This document shows positions 25,072 to 33,496 of a stretch of 33,981 nt of DNA, piece by piece. Location of the stretch: positions 1 through 33,981 of the forward strand of contig JAQBGV010000088.1 of assembly GCA_032128395.1 (NCBI GenBank), written 5' to 3'. The stretch's first letter is position 1, and each line of letters begins with the position of its first letter. The translations under genes and the position numbers were made by a program. This stretch comes from JAQBGV01 sp032128395. Its GTDB lineage: Bacteria > Planctomycetota > UBA8108 > UBA1146. The notes under the pieces were generated by a model that was not told the origin of the DNA, searched no databases, and saw only the letters and a list, made by a program, of their open reading frames with translations.

Positions 25072-25302
25072 TCAGATCGTAGGGGTCTGAGAATCGAGTT
25101 TCTTCCTCACGACCGAGCTTCCGGTCTTCTTCTTCACAACCGTGCTCCCCATCTTCTTCTTCTGGGCGGTCTGGACATATCCGAGTGACTTCACGATCTG
25201 GAGCACCTCGGTCCAGGAGAGAAAGAGCTTCGTCTTCTCTTTCTTGTACTTCTCGATCGCTTGCACGAACTCGAGTTCGTCTCGGGCGAGGGGGTTGGCC
25301 AT
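25072..25302 (-). CDS. small conserved-looking protein with KKK repeat tail
   Basis: 76 aa. The N-terminal half is a helical module: ARDELEFVQAIEKYKKE, then KTKLFLSWTEVLQIVKSLGY. It resembles small planctomycete proteins with a LFxSWxEVLxxLxxLGY core, from memory. The C-terminal 28 residues form an imperfect nine-residue repeat, KKKMGSTVV, KKKTGSSVV and RKKLDS, and are strongly basic, so nucleic-acid binding is possible. ATG at 25302 has CAGGA 4-6 nt upstream. It lies 72 bp downstream of the TPR-gluzincin gene. The function is unknown. Confidence 0.75.
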   Translation of the reverse strand: MANPLARDELEFVQAIEKYKKEKTKLFLSWTEVLQIVKSLGYVQTAQKKKMGSTVVKKKTGSSVVRKKLDSQTPTI

Positions 25303-25374
25303 CGGTCCTGCCTTCAGCGCTAGGCCGGGTCGATCCTGGGCGTTCGGTGCACTGCCTTGATCCCGGCCCTCGTA

Positions 25375-26646
25375 CTATCGGCCCCCACCCTCTGGATCCT
25401 TGAGCCCCCCGGCCTCCTCGGCCCGGAGCGAGCGTCTCCACGCGCGGTCGAGCCCGACCGGTGGAGAGCCATATACATCGAAGAATGCCGACTCGACCCC
25501 GCCCCCCCGGGCGATCCGCCGCACCGCCAGATCCAGCCGGAACCGCCCGTGCTCCGCTTCGAGATGGTGGAGGAAGAGATAGGAATGAAGATAGAGCCCA
25601 GCCCAACTCTCCGGACGGAGCCGCTCGATCTCGAGCTCTCGTTGCTCTAGACCCACCTCCGCCCCGCTCCCGCCCCCCGCACGGAACCGATCCGCCCATC
25701 CTGCTCGGTCTCCCCCGTCGAAGAGTTGCGCGAGCCCCTCGTCGAACCATCGAGGGAGCGGGCCGGGAAGGCGATGGAGGAAGAGGTGGGCGGTCTCGTG
25801 GCGGATCACCTGCACGAGCGAGAGCCCCCCCGCCGCCAGCTCGGCCGGGAACGCGATGCGAATCCTCCCATCGAAGGCTCCGCCGACCTCCTCGGCAAAT
25901 CCGGTCCGCCGTGAGAACTCTCCCGGAGGATAGAGGATCACCTCCACGGCTTGCGGCGCCTCTCCCCCCCACCGACGTTCCAGCTCCTGGCTCACCGCCT
26001 CGAGCTGTTCGATCACCTGACGAGCGTCAGCGAGCGGGATCGCGCTCGGCACGTAGACCCGGAAGCGCGCACTCTCGAATGGACGCCCCTCCGTGATCGT
26101 CTCCTGATCGTGCCGCAGTCGCCGCAGGCGGCGCTGGACCCCGTCGTCTTCGGGGCTGAGTTCGGCAGCGCGCTCGAGGGCGACGATCGCATCCGCGGTT
26201 CGACCTCGCCGATCGCGGACCACGCCGAGCAGACTCCACGCGCGGGACGCGGATGCGTCCCGCGCCACTGCGGCCTCGAGGGCGTTCTCCGCCTCGGCGA
26301 GCCGGTGCTGGCGCAGTGCACAGAGAGCGACCAATTCGTGCGTCGCCGCGTCCCCCTCCCAGTGCAGGAGCGCCCGGCGAAGAAGGGCAGTGGCCTGCTC
26401 GCACGCGCGTGGATCGGTCGCCCCCGCCCCCTCGATGAGCCCCGCGGCCAGCGCGACGCAGGTTCGGCCGAGACTGATCCGAATCGCCGGCTCCTCGGGT
26501 GCGAGCGCGAGCGCCTCCTCGAAGAGTTTCAGCGCCTCCCTGTACTCTGCGCGCTCGTAGTGGGCGACCGCCTTCTGGTGCAACTCCGTCACGCGATCCC
26601 CCGCGGGGACCAGGGCGAGAACGAGCGCAAGGAGGCACGGAGTCAC
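25375..26646 (-). CDS. TPR protein with gluzincin (peptidase MA-like) domain
   Basis: 423 aa. A short hydrophobic N-terminus (residues 3-15) may be a signal peptide. TPR-like repeats span about 17-185, the clearest being AVAHYERAEYREALKLFEEALALAP and the unit around SRAWSLLGVVRDRRGRTADAIVALERA. A metallopeptidase domain follows at about 190-400: HETAH (283-287), with the third zinc ligand Glu303 in WFDEGLAQL, the gluzincin pattern. The sequence fits the peptidase MA-like/DUF1570 group common in planctomycetes. GTG at 26646 lies 4 bp after the ParA stop, so the two are translationally coupled. The substrate is unknown. The Gly/Glu-rich end follows directly on the domain. Confidence 0.85.
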   Translation of the reverse strand: MTPCLLALVLALVPAGDRVTELHQKAVAHYERAEYREALKLFEEALALAPEEPAIRISLGRTCVALAAGLIEGAGATDPRACEQATALLRRALLHWEGDAATHELVALCALRQHRLAEAENALEAAVARDASASRAWSLLGVVRDRRGRTADAIVALERAAELSPEDDGVQRRLRRLRHDQETITEGRPFESARFRVYVPSAIPLADARQVIEQLEAVSQELERRWGGEAPQAVEVILYPPGEFSRRTGFAEEVGGAFDGRIRIAFPAELAAGGLSLVQVIRHETAHLFLHRLPGPLPRWFDEGLAQLFDGGDRAGWADRFRAGGGSGAEVGLEQRELEIERLRPESWAGLYLHSYLFLHHLEAEHGRFRLDLAVRRIARGGGVESAFFDVYGSPPVGLDRAWRRSLRAEEAGGLKDPEGGGR

Positions 26647-26650
26647 TGCA

Positions 26651-27655
26651 TCACCGTAACGGGCGCGAGGGAGGCTCCGCGGTCGGATGGGCGTGCGGTG
26701 GAATGCGGGAGGGGACCGGGGGGGTGCCCGGCGCGCCTGAGGACGGCGTTTTCGAGGACGGCGTTTTCGAGGACTGCGTTTTCGAGGACTCCGCGTTCGA
26801 CGACGGCGCGTTCGCGGACGGCGCGTTCGCGGACTCCGCGGCTGCGGATAGCTCGGAGGGCCTGGTCACCACGTCCGGGAGCTCGAGCCGGCGCGCGAGT
26901 TCCACGCAGAGATCCCGGAACTGGTTCGCTGCGGTGCTGTCGGGTGCGTATCCGAAGATCGACTGACCAAAGCTCGGCGCTTCTGCGACCTTGACCCGCT
27001 TGGTCAGCCAACAATCGGTCACCTTGCCCGGGACGTGGCGCTCGAGCTCCGCGATCACCTCCCGACCCAGATTGGTCCGCGTATCGACGAGCGTCGGGAT
27101 GACCACTCGCCACCGCAGACCGGGGTGCAGCCGAGAGCGAACCAGCTCGACGACGCGCATCAGCTGCGCCATCCCTTGCAGAGCGAAGAACTCCGCTTGG
27201 ACCGGCACCACGACCTCGTCGACGGCCGCGAGGGCGTTCAGCGACAGCAGACCCAGGCTGGGAGGACAATCGATCAGGACCAGATCGTAGAGGTGGTCGC
27301 GGAGGAACGCCTGCAGGAGATCGCGCAGGATCACCTCGCGGCCGACCTCCTGCCCGAGTTCCCATTCGGCGGCGGAAAGGTCGATGTGGGAAGGGACGAG
27401 GTCCACTCGCTCCTCGGGGACTCGCACGACCGCATCCCCGAACCGGGCGTCGCCCCGGAGCACTCGGTACAGATTCGAGGTCTCCCGATCGGACTCGCCC
27501 CCCAATCCGAAATGCAGGCTCAGATGGGCCTGCGGATCGAGGTCGATCAGGAGAACCCGACGCCCCTCGCGACCCCAGTAGGCCCCGGCGTTCGCGACGA
27601 GCGTCGTCTTGCCGACGCCGCCCTTCTGGTTGATGAACGCGATCGAACGGGTCAT
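26651..27655 (-). CDS. ParA-family ATPase with low-complexity repeat tail
   Basis: 334 aa. Residues 1-250 are a typical ParA/Soj/MinD-type ATPase: QKGGVGKTT with the signature lysine at the start, LLIDLDPQAHLSLHFG and DLVLIDCPPSLGLLSLNAL. Such proteins segregate DNA or position large complexes through ATP-dependent binding to the nucleoid. The last roughly 65 residues are Ser, Pro, Ala, Lys and Thr-rich, made by seven 15-bp tandem repeats (26739-26843), and are probably disordered. ATG at 27655 has GGAGGGG 5 nt upstream. No parB or parS-like site is adjacent: the next gene downstream is a peptidase and the divergent one a CMD protein. It may be an orphan ParA rather than the chromosome-partition Soj. 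Confidence 0.9.
   Translation of the reverse strand: MTRSIAFINQKGGVGKTTLVANAGAYWGREGRRVLLIDLDPQAHLSLHFGLGGESDRETSNLYRVLRGDARFGDAVVRVPEERVDLVPSHIDLSAAEWELGQEVGREVILRDLLQAFLRDHLYDLVLIDCPPSLGLLSLNALAAVDEVVVPVQAEFFALQGMAQLMRVVELVRSRLHPGLRWRVVIPTLVDTRTNLGREVIAELERHVPGKVTDCWLTKRVKVAEAPSFGQSIFGYAPDSTAANQFRDLCVELARRLELPDVVTRPSELSAAAESANAPSANAPSSNAESSKTQSSKTPSSKTPSSGAPGTPPVPSRIPPHAHPTAEPPSRPLR
26739..26843. repeat. seven copies of a 15-bp tandem repeat in the parA tail
   Basis: The plus-strand unit GAGGACGGCGTTTTC starts at 26739 and repeats every 15 bp. The first two copies are identical, the third has one change, and copies four to seven diverge progressively (GAGGACTCCGCGTTC, GACGACGGCGCGTTC and so on). 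On the ParA strand they encode five-residue units of the SSKTP/SANAP type. Confidence 0.9.
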
Positions 27656-27730
27656 TCGGCCCCTCCAGCGCGGTATCGTAGGGAGATGCGGTGGATGCGG
27701 CAAGCGAGGCGCAGGCAAGGAGGGATTTCC

Positions 27731-28318
27731 GTGGAAATCGATGCGGAGAGGTTCGCTCCTCTCGCCCGTCTCGTCTTCGCGATCGCGGATCCGCGCGGTC
27801 CCGCGATCGAGACGAGCCTCGAGGCTGCACTCGCCGCCGGGCACGACCCCGCCCGGATCGCCGAGGTGATCTTGCAGGGGATCCCCTATTCGGGCTTCCC
27901 GGGAGCAGTCGAAGCTCTGGGGGCACTCCGAGAACGATCACCGTTCGAGAATCTCCTCCCGTGTGCAGCCACACCGGTGGATCCACCCCTCGCCTTTCGC
28001 GCGGTCTATCGCGAGGGGACCGATGCCGTCCGGTCGGCACTCCGCGATCGCCACCCCGACCTCGAGCGTTGGATTCTCGACTTTGCCTACGGGGAAGTGA
28101 TGGGGCGCGGAATCCTGGAGCTCGCAGAGTTGGAGGGACTCGCAGTCGCCTCCCTCATCGCCCAACGACGCCGGAGCCCGCTCCACTCCCATCTGCGCGG
28201 CGCGCTGCGCAATGGCTGGAACGCGGACGCGCTCGGCGTGCTGCTCGATCGACTGGAAGCGGATGCGGACGAAGCGACGCTCGCGTTCGCGAGGAAGGTG
28301 GTCGAGCGGGAGGGGTGA
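27731..28318 (+). CDS. tandem carboxymuconolactone decarboxylase-like protein
   Basis: 195 aa made of two CMD-like repeats. The first has AEVILQGIPYSGFPGAVEAL, and the second has YGEVMGRGILELAELEGLAVASLIA followed by HLRGALRNGWNADALGVLL. Family members include gamma-carboxymuconolactone decarboxylase and AhpD. The CxxC pair of AhpD peroxidases is absent, so thiol peroxidase activity is unlikely and the function is open. GTG at 27731 is chosen because AAGGAGGG ends 6 nt upstream; earlier in-frame ATGs at 27686 and 27695 lack a good site. It is divergent from parA with 75 bp between them, so the two could share regulation. Confidence 0.85.
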   Translation: MEIDAERFAPLARLVFAIADPRGPAIETSLEAALAAGHDPARIAEVILQGIPYSGFPGAVEALGALRERSPFENLLPCAATPVDPPLAFRAVYREGTDAVRSALRDRHPDLERWILDFAYGEVMGRGILELAELEGLAVASLIAQRRRSPLHSHLRGALRNGWNADALGVLLDRLEADADEATLAFARKVVEREG

Positions 28319-28366
28319 TCGGCGTGCTCGCTCGGATCAGCCAGTCACCCCGATCGTGCCGCCGCA

Positions 28367-29542
28367 CTACCCGCCCAGATATTCTTCGATACCTCTCGCC
28401 ACTCGCTCGCAGTCTTCCTCGCTCGGCACCAGCGAGAGACGGACGTACGCTTCGTCCTCGGGTTCCGGCTCGTCCGCCGCTCGCAGCGCCGCCGAGGGGA
28501 TCGTCACCGCGGCGATCCCCGGATGCAGGAGACGCTCCGCGAATTCGATGGAGCCGACCCCCGGCGGCGCTTTCTGCCAGATGTAGAGGGTCGCCTCCGG
28601 CTCGGATCGCGGGCAGCCCGCCTTCGCGAACGCCGTGACGAGCCGGTCTCGCAGGCGGCGATAGTGCTCGCGGAACTCCGTTACGTGGGTCTCATCCGAG
28701 AGAGCTGCGACCGCGGCGTCCTGGACGAAGAATGGTGTCCCGGAGTCGACATTCGTCTTCACCTTCTCGAAGTGTCGGACAATCGATGGATCTCCCGCGA
28801 CCCAACCGATCCGGTACCCCGTCATCGCCGAGCGCTTCGAGAGAGACTGGAACACCACGACACCCTCGCGACCGAACTCGAGCGCGGTGCGCGGTGGCTC
28901 TCCGAAGTAGAGTTCCGAGTATGCCTCGTCGCTCGCCGCGATGATGTCGCGCTCTCGGCACCAAGTGATCCACCGCTCGAGGTACGCCGGGGGAGCGACC
29001 TTGCCGGTCGGACTGTTCGGATGGGTGAGCCAACAGATGCGCGCGCGCGCGGCGATCTCGTCGGGGATCGCGTCGAGATCGGGAAGGAAATCGTTCGAAC
29101 CGAGGATCGGCATCGGATGCACGACCCCCTCCGCGAACAGCGTCCCCCGCGCGTACGGCGGATACCCCGGATCGGGGACGAGGACCACTTCACCCGGATC
29201 GATGATCGCTTCGGGGAAGTGGAAGATCGCCTCCTTCGAACCGATCGATGAGCAGATCTCCGTCTGAGGGTCGAGACTGACCCCGAACCGCCGGTGGGTC
29301 CAATCCGCGGCGGCGGTGCGAAACTCGCTCGTCCCTCGGTACGGCGGGTACCCCGCGCTCTGATGCCGATCGATCCCCTCCTGGCAGGCGCGCCGGATGA
29401 GCTCTGGTGTCGGGAGCGTCGGATCTCCGACACCGAAATCGACCGTGCGGAGTCCTTGGGCCTGTAGAGCGATGATCTTCTCCTGGATCGCGGCGAATGC
29501 GTAGGGGGAGAGACGGGTCAAGCGGGTGGAGCCGCGCGTCAT
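28367..29542 (-). CDS. class I/II PLP aminotransferase (DapL/AlaC-like)
   Basis: 391 aa of the aspartate-aminotransferase fold. Motifs: FGVGDPTLPTPELI, GYPPYRGTSEFR, the segment CSSIGSKEAIFHF, PDPGYPPY, HPNSPTG (174-180), ASDEAYSELYF (Asp205 would contact the pyridine nitrogen) and the PLP lysine in SLSKRSAMTGYRIGW (Lys236). The GVGDPxLPTPE and GSKE motifs favour the LL-diaminopimelate/succinyl-DAP aminotransferase branch, which makes lysine and peptidoglycan precursors, but alanine or methionine aminotransferases cannot be excluded. ATG at 29542 has GAGG 6 nt upstream; the longer open frame before it is not protein-like. It is convergent with the CMD gene. Confidence 0.9.
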   Translation of the reverse strand: MTRGSTRLTRLSPYAFAAIQEKIIALQAQGLRTVDFGVGDPTLPTPELIRRACQEGIDRHQSAGYPPYRGTSEFRTAAADWTHRRFGVSLDPQTEICSSIGSKEAIFHFPEAIIDPGEVVLVPDPGYPPYARGTLFAEGVVHPMPILGSNDFLPDLDAIPDEIAARARICWLTHPNSPTGKVAPPAYLERWITWCRERDIIAASDEAYSELYFGEPPRTALEFGREGVVVFQSLSKRSAMTGYRIGWVAGDPSIVRHFEKVKTNVDSGTPFFVQDAAVAALSDETHVTEFREHYRRLRDRLVTAFAKAGCPRSEPEATLYIWQKAPPGVGSIEFAERLLHPGIAAVTIPSAALRAADEPEPEDEAYVRLSLVPSEEDCERVARGIEEYLGG

Positions 29543-29621
29543 CGAGAGCCTCGTTTCGGATTTCGTGATCGGTGTAGTCTCCGAAGTGCGCGGGTGGAGA
29601 GCAAGCGAAGTCGCGGACCGA

Positions 29622-30773
29622 CTAGTGACTGCCCTCGAGCGCGATGCGGGCGCGCCGGAGGCCGTGGAGAGCGTGCGCACCGTCCCCGAACCACAACTCC
29701 CACGCGAGCGGGTCCTCGCTGCGCCAGCGCGGCGCGATCGTCCCCTCTGGATCGAGGACCTCAACCCGGAGTCGCAGGAGTTCGCGGACCCGATCGACCT
29801 CCGTCGCAAGGGCGCGCTCGATCACCGGACGCGCGTTCGGCAAGGCCTCGTGGGCGAGCGCCAAGGTTTCCAGCGCATGGCCGTGCAACTTCAGGGTCGA
29901 TCGAACTCTCTCCCGCGCCGCTCGAGGGACTGAGATTCCCGCCGCCAGCGCACGCTCCTCCTCGCGGCGACGGAAATCCTCCTCGGCGTCGAGGCGCGCG
30001 ATGAGGACCTCGATCCTGCGGGCGATCCGCGGACGATCCGCTTCGGGGATCAGCCGCCCCACCGCCGCAGCGACCACCGCCTGGAGGAGGTGCTGGCCGC
30101 CACAGGTATACGCGTAGACTCCGGCGAGATATGGATCTTCGGCCCCGGAAGGACGCTCGAACGGCCCCGTTGCGGCGAGGGCATTCTCGACGACGAGGTC
30201 CGCAGCCTCGACCCGAGAAAGGGTGGCGAGCGCGAGCTCCCCGAGTGTGGTCCCGCTCTCGCCGAGCGGGGTGTCGGCCCGGTAGGGGCTCGCCGAATCG
30301 CTGGCGAGGATCGCCATCCCGTGGAGGAACCACGCGACATCGTTCCACTCTTCGAATGTCTTCGGAGAGGTGAACCCCATCGCGGCGTCTGCCGCGAGAG
30401 CGCTCGCGAACCCGGTCGCACCATCCTCAACCAGCACCCGCAAGACCACGTGGGGGTGCTGCTCCCCGCGACCGATGCTCCGGTGGAGGGGGAACGACCT
30501 GCGCCCGTCCGAGTCCCGAACGAGCCAGCGACTCTCGAGTTGATCGAGCCACTGTTGGCGCTTCGCGAGGTCATCCGGGCCCAGAGTCAGCAGTGCGTGG
30601 GCGAGGAGCCAAGGGTCTGCTTCGGTCCCAGGCGCATCGACCGAGGAGTGGAGTCGCGCCAGAGCGATCTCCTCGACCGCGAACGGCCCGAGCGGTCGCG
30701 GGCCGGTGCGCGGGATGAGAATCATCAGTGCTGCCGCGAGGGTGGCGAACGCCAATAGGCCCTTCCAGATCAC
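29622..30773 (-). CDS. membrane-anchored or exported helical protein of unknown function
   Basis: About 383 aa with one N-terminal hydrophobic helix (first 20 residues), then an almost wholly helical protein. I recognise no family. Similar short motifs recur: WLLAHALLTLG, YTCGGQHLLQAVV, LKLHGHALETLALAHEAL and GDGAHALHGLRRARIAL. This pattern of Gly-His-x-Leu at helix starts resembles alpha/alpha-barrel (toroid) proteins, an inference only. Two starts are possible. GTG at 30773 has GGGAGG 4 nt upstream and is used here; ATG at 30785 lacks a good site and would add four residues. It is divergent from the antiporter gene and lies 79 bp upstream of the aminotransferase gene. Confidence 0.8.
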   Translation of the reverse strand: MIWKGLLAFATLAAALMILIPRTGPRPLGPFAVEEIALARLHSSVDAPGTEADPWLLAHALLTLGPDDLAKRQQWLDQLESRWLVRDSDGRRSFPLHRSIGRGEQHPHVVLRVLVEDGATGFASALAADAAMGFTSPKTFEEWNDVAWFLHGMAILASDSASPYRADTPLGESGTTLGELALATLSRVEAADLVVENALAATGPFERPSGAEDPYLAGVYAYTCGGQHLLQAVVAAAVGRLIPEADRPRIARRIEVLIARLDAEEDFRRREEERALAAGISVPRAARERVRSTLKLHGHALETLALAHEALPNARPVIERALATEVDRVRELLRLRVEVLDPEGTIAPRWRSEDPLAWELWFGDGAHALHGLRRARIALEGSH

Positions 30774-30883
30774 CGATCCTCCCATCCGCCCGACAGGATA
30801 CGCGCCCGCCCGAAGTCGGGCACGTCTTGTCGCTCGATGTCCCCCCGGCTACCTTCCTTTCGCCGACGGAAGGAGGACGTCCC

Positions 30884-32545
30884 GTGATTCCCTGGCTCGC
30901 TGAATCCTTCGGCGCCTCCCTCCCCATCGCACTCGCCTCGCTCCCGATCCTCGATGAGACGATCCTCTTCCTGGTCTGCGCGGGGCTGGTCTCGCTGCTC
31001 GCGAAACGCTTCCGGGTCCCCTACACGATCGGCTTGGTGCTGATGGGGCTCGTCGTGGGGTTCATCCGGCAGTACGGCGGGCTCTTCCAAGGGGAGGGGC
31101 ACTTCGAGCTGACCGACAGAGTGATCTTGCTGGTCTTCCTCCCTCCCCTCCTCTTCGAGGGGGCGATGAACATCGAGGCGGCGAAACTCTGGCGGAACAA
31201 GGGGGTGATCCTCGCCCTCGCGTTCATCGGGACCCTCGGGTCGGTCCTCATCATCGCCGCCGCCTCGAAGGTGTTCTTCGGGTGGGAGTGGCAGTACGCA
31301 CTCCTCCTCGGGGTGATCATCAGCCCGACGGACCCGGTCAGCGTGCTCGCGATCTTCCGCGAACAAGGGGTGCCGAAGCGCCTTTCGGTCCTCGTCGAGG
31401 GGGAATCCCTCCTCAACGACGGCGTGAGTATCGTGCTCTATCTGCTCCTCCTTGCGGGGATCACGGCGGGGTGGGACACGGTCGGACCCGGCGAGGCGAT
31501 GCTCACCCTCGCCCAGATGGTCCTCGGCGGACTCGCGATCGGCTCGATCCTGGGGGTGGCATCCAATTGGCTCCTCGCCCAGATCGACGATCACCTGGTC
31601 GAGGTGCTCATCTCGATCGTGCTGGCGTACGGCAGCTACTTGCTGGCAGAGCACCTCCACTGCTCCGGCGTGATCGCGGTCGTCTTCGCCGCCCTGCTCT
31701 TCGGGAACGTCGGACGCCGGAGCTCGATGTCCCCCACCACCCTGCTGACGATCAATCTCAGCTGGGAAGTGTTCGCCTTCCTCGCGAACTCGCTCGTCTT
31801 CCTCGCGATGGGCTTCGCGGTCGAACTCGACCTGCTCTTTTCCAAGGCCGGTTGGATCGTCCTCTTGTTCCTCGTGATGCTCGTCGCCCGGGCGCTCCTG
31901 ACCTACGGGATCGGCGGGATCGACCTGTGGCGTCGTCGAGCGTACCCCGTGAGCTGGCTCCACGTCCTCAACTGGGGAGGGCTCAAGGGGACGATTCCGG
32001 TCGCGCTCGCGCTCGGGCTCACCTTCTCCGTCCCCGAGGATGAGAGGGACCGACTGCAGACCCTGACCTTCGGGGTGGTCCTCCTCTCCCTCCTCGTGCA
32101 GGGACTCTCGATCCAGACTCTGCTCGCCCGACTCGGCCTCAACTCCAGCTCCCCCGCCCGCGATGCGTGGGAGGCGAGCCATGCGCGGTCGATCGCCCTC
32201 GAGGCGGCGCTCGACGAACTCGCGACCATCGAAAGGCTGGGCGAGTGGCCGGCGGAGCGGTGTGCGCGTCTGCGGGAGGATCTCACCGCGGCTCGGGACG
32301 GGGCCGATCGAGCCCATGACGCCGTGATGGCGAAGCACCCTGAGCTTGCGGAGATGAGGGACCGAGAGATCTTCAAGCAGCTCCTCCACCGACAGCGCTC
32401 CGCGCTCGACGAGTCCGCCCGGCGCGGCGGGCTCGGGGAGCATGCGCTCCGGGAAGCTCGATCCGAGATCGATGCCCTGCTCGCCGCGGGCGCGCCGGTC
32501 GCGCATCCCGGGGGTCGTCCCCCCACCGACCTAGAAGCGCCGTAG
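30884..32545 (+). CDS. CPA1-family Na+/H+ antiporter (NhaP-like)
   Basis: 553-aa membrane protein that exchanges monovalent cations for protons. About twelve hydrophobic segments fill residues 20-430. The family motifs FLPPLLFEGAMN, ISPTDPVSVLAIF (from about 146) and EGESLLNDGVSIVLY (from about 172, holding the conserved Asn-Asp pair) are present, as are CSGVIAVVFAALLFGN and NWGGLKGTIPVALAL. A charged cytoplasmic tail of about 120 residues follows, rich in Glu, Arg and Ala and probably helical. GTG at 30884 has AGGAGG 7 nt upstream. The stop TAG is followed at once by the thiL start. The transported cation (Na+, K+ or Li+) cannot be told. Confidence 0.93.
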   Translation: MIPWLAESFGASLPIALASLPILDETILFLVCAGLVSLLAKRFRVPYTIGLVLMGLVVGFIRQYGGLFQGEGHFELTDRVILLVFLPPLLFEGAMNIEAAKLWRNKGVILALAFIGTLGSVLIIAAASKVFFGWEWQYALLLGVIISPTDPVSVLAIFREQGVPKRLSVLVEGESLLNDGVSIVLYLLLLAGITAGWDTVGPGEAMLTLAQMVLGGLAIGSILGVASNWLLAQIDDHLVEVLISIVLAYGSYLLAEHLHCSGVIAVVFAALLFGNVGRRSSMSPTTLLTINLSWEVFAFLANSLVFLAMGFAVELDLLFSKAGWIVLLFLVMLVARALLTYGIGGIDLWRRRAYPVSWLHVLNWGGLKGTIPVALALGLTFSVPEDERDRLQTLTFGVVLLSLLVQGLSIQTLLARLGLNSSSPARDAWEASHARSIALEAALDELATIERLGEWPAERCARLREDLTAARDGADRAHDAVMAKHPELAEMRDREIFKQLLHRQRSALDESARRGGLGEHALREARSEIDALLAAGAPVAHPGGRPPTDLEAP

Positions 32546-33491
32546 ATGATGCGGGAGCGTGAATGGATCGATCGCTTCGTCCGTCCGCGCGCCCCGCGCG
32601 CGGACGCCGGCGGCACCCTGCTCGGCCCTGGAGACGACGCCGCGCTCCTGGCGATCCCTCCGGGCGATGTCGCCGTGCTGACCGTCGATGGCCTGATCGA
32701 GGGTCGTCACTTCCTGGGACCATGGCTCGAAGATGATGAGCTCGCCGCGCGGCTGGTGGCGGTCACCGTGTCCGACCTCGCAGCGATGGGCGCGAACCCG
32801 CTCGGAATCCTCCTCTCCCTCGAGACGCCGGATCTTCCCGGCCGACTGGGTGATCGCTTCTTCGCGGGACTCGACCGCATCCTCCCGCGAGCCGGTCTCC
32901 TCCTCGGCGGAAACGTCGTCCGGACCGACGGACCTCTCGCGCTGACCGCCACCGCCATCGGCAGTGTCCGACCCGACTGCGCACTCCGGCGCGACGCCGC
33001 CCGGGCCGGAGATGTGATCGCGGTCTCCGGACTGCCGGGGCGCGCCGCCGCGGCGAGAGAGCGCATTTCGCAGGGACATCTCCTCACCGCGGCGGAGCGA
33101 GCCCCGTGGGTGCTCCCCCCCCGATCGGACCCGCCTCGGGAAGGCGCTCGGCGCAGGTGGGATCGGGGCTGCGATCGATGTCTCCGACGGATTGCTCTCG
33201 GATCTGCAGGCGCTCCTCGAGGCGAGCGGTCACGGCGCGACGCTCGAGCTCGCCTCACTCGCTCAGGCGTGCGCGGCAGAGGGGATCCCACTCGCGACCT
33301 CCCTCGGCGGCGGGGAGGACTATGAACTCTGTGTCACGGGGGACCGCGAGCGCATCGAGCGGGCGTTCGACGCCTCAGGCGAGTCTCCGCCGATCTATCT
33401 CGGCGAGGTGCGCGCACTGAAGGGCATCGAGACTCACCTCGATGGAGCGGTAATCGAACTTGATGCGCCGGGGTGGGATCCGTTTCGCTAG
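32546..33491 (+). pseudogene. thiL: thiamine-monophosphate kinase, one-base frameshift
   Basis: ThiL phosphorylates thiamine monophosphate to the active cofactor. All parts are here in two frames. Frame 2 carries GPGDDAALLAI and DGLIEGRHF, then DLAAMGANPLGILLSLETP and GGNVVRTDGPLALTATAIG. Frame 3 carries RTRLGKALGAGGIGAAIDVSDGLLSDL and SLGGGEDYELCVTG. The shift falls in the run of eight C at 33115-33122: with seven C the reading goes through as PWVLPPDRTRLGKAL, giving 314 aa, normal for ThiL. All motifs and codon use are intact on both sides, so an assembly or sequencing error in the C run is as likely as a real mutation. It starts directly after the antiporter stop (an ATG at 32549 is also possible). 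Confidence 0.88.
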
Positions 33492-33496
33492 TCGGG

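Noticed and set aside
26499..26966. Pentapeptide-repeat-like protein (EDGVF EDGVF EDCVF ...) on the plus strand, with a similar LENAV series on another minus frame
   Set aside because: The 15-bp DNA repeat gives five-residue periodicity in every frame. The ParA frame has the conserved ATPase domain, and the other frames lack a supported start or other protein-like sequence.
27731..28318. Assignment of the CMD-like protein as an AhpD peroxidase
   Set aside because: The CxxC redox pair required for AhpD activity is absent; only the fold-level resemblance remains.
30770..32506. 578-aa open frame on the minus strand opposite the antiporter
   Set aside because: The plus strand has all CPA1 antiporter motifs and a good ribosome site; the minus product is an Asp/Glu/Arg/His-rich shadow.
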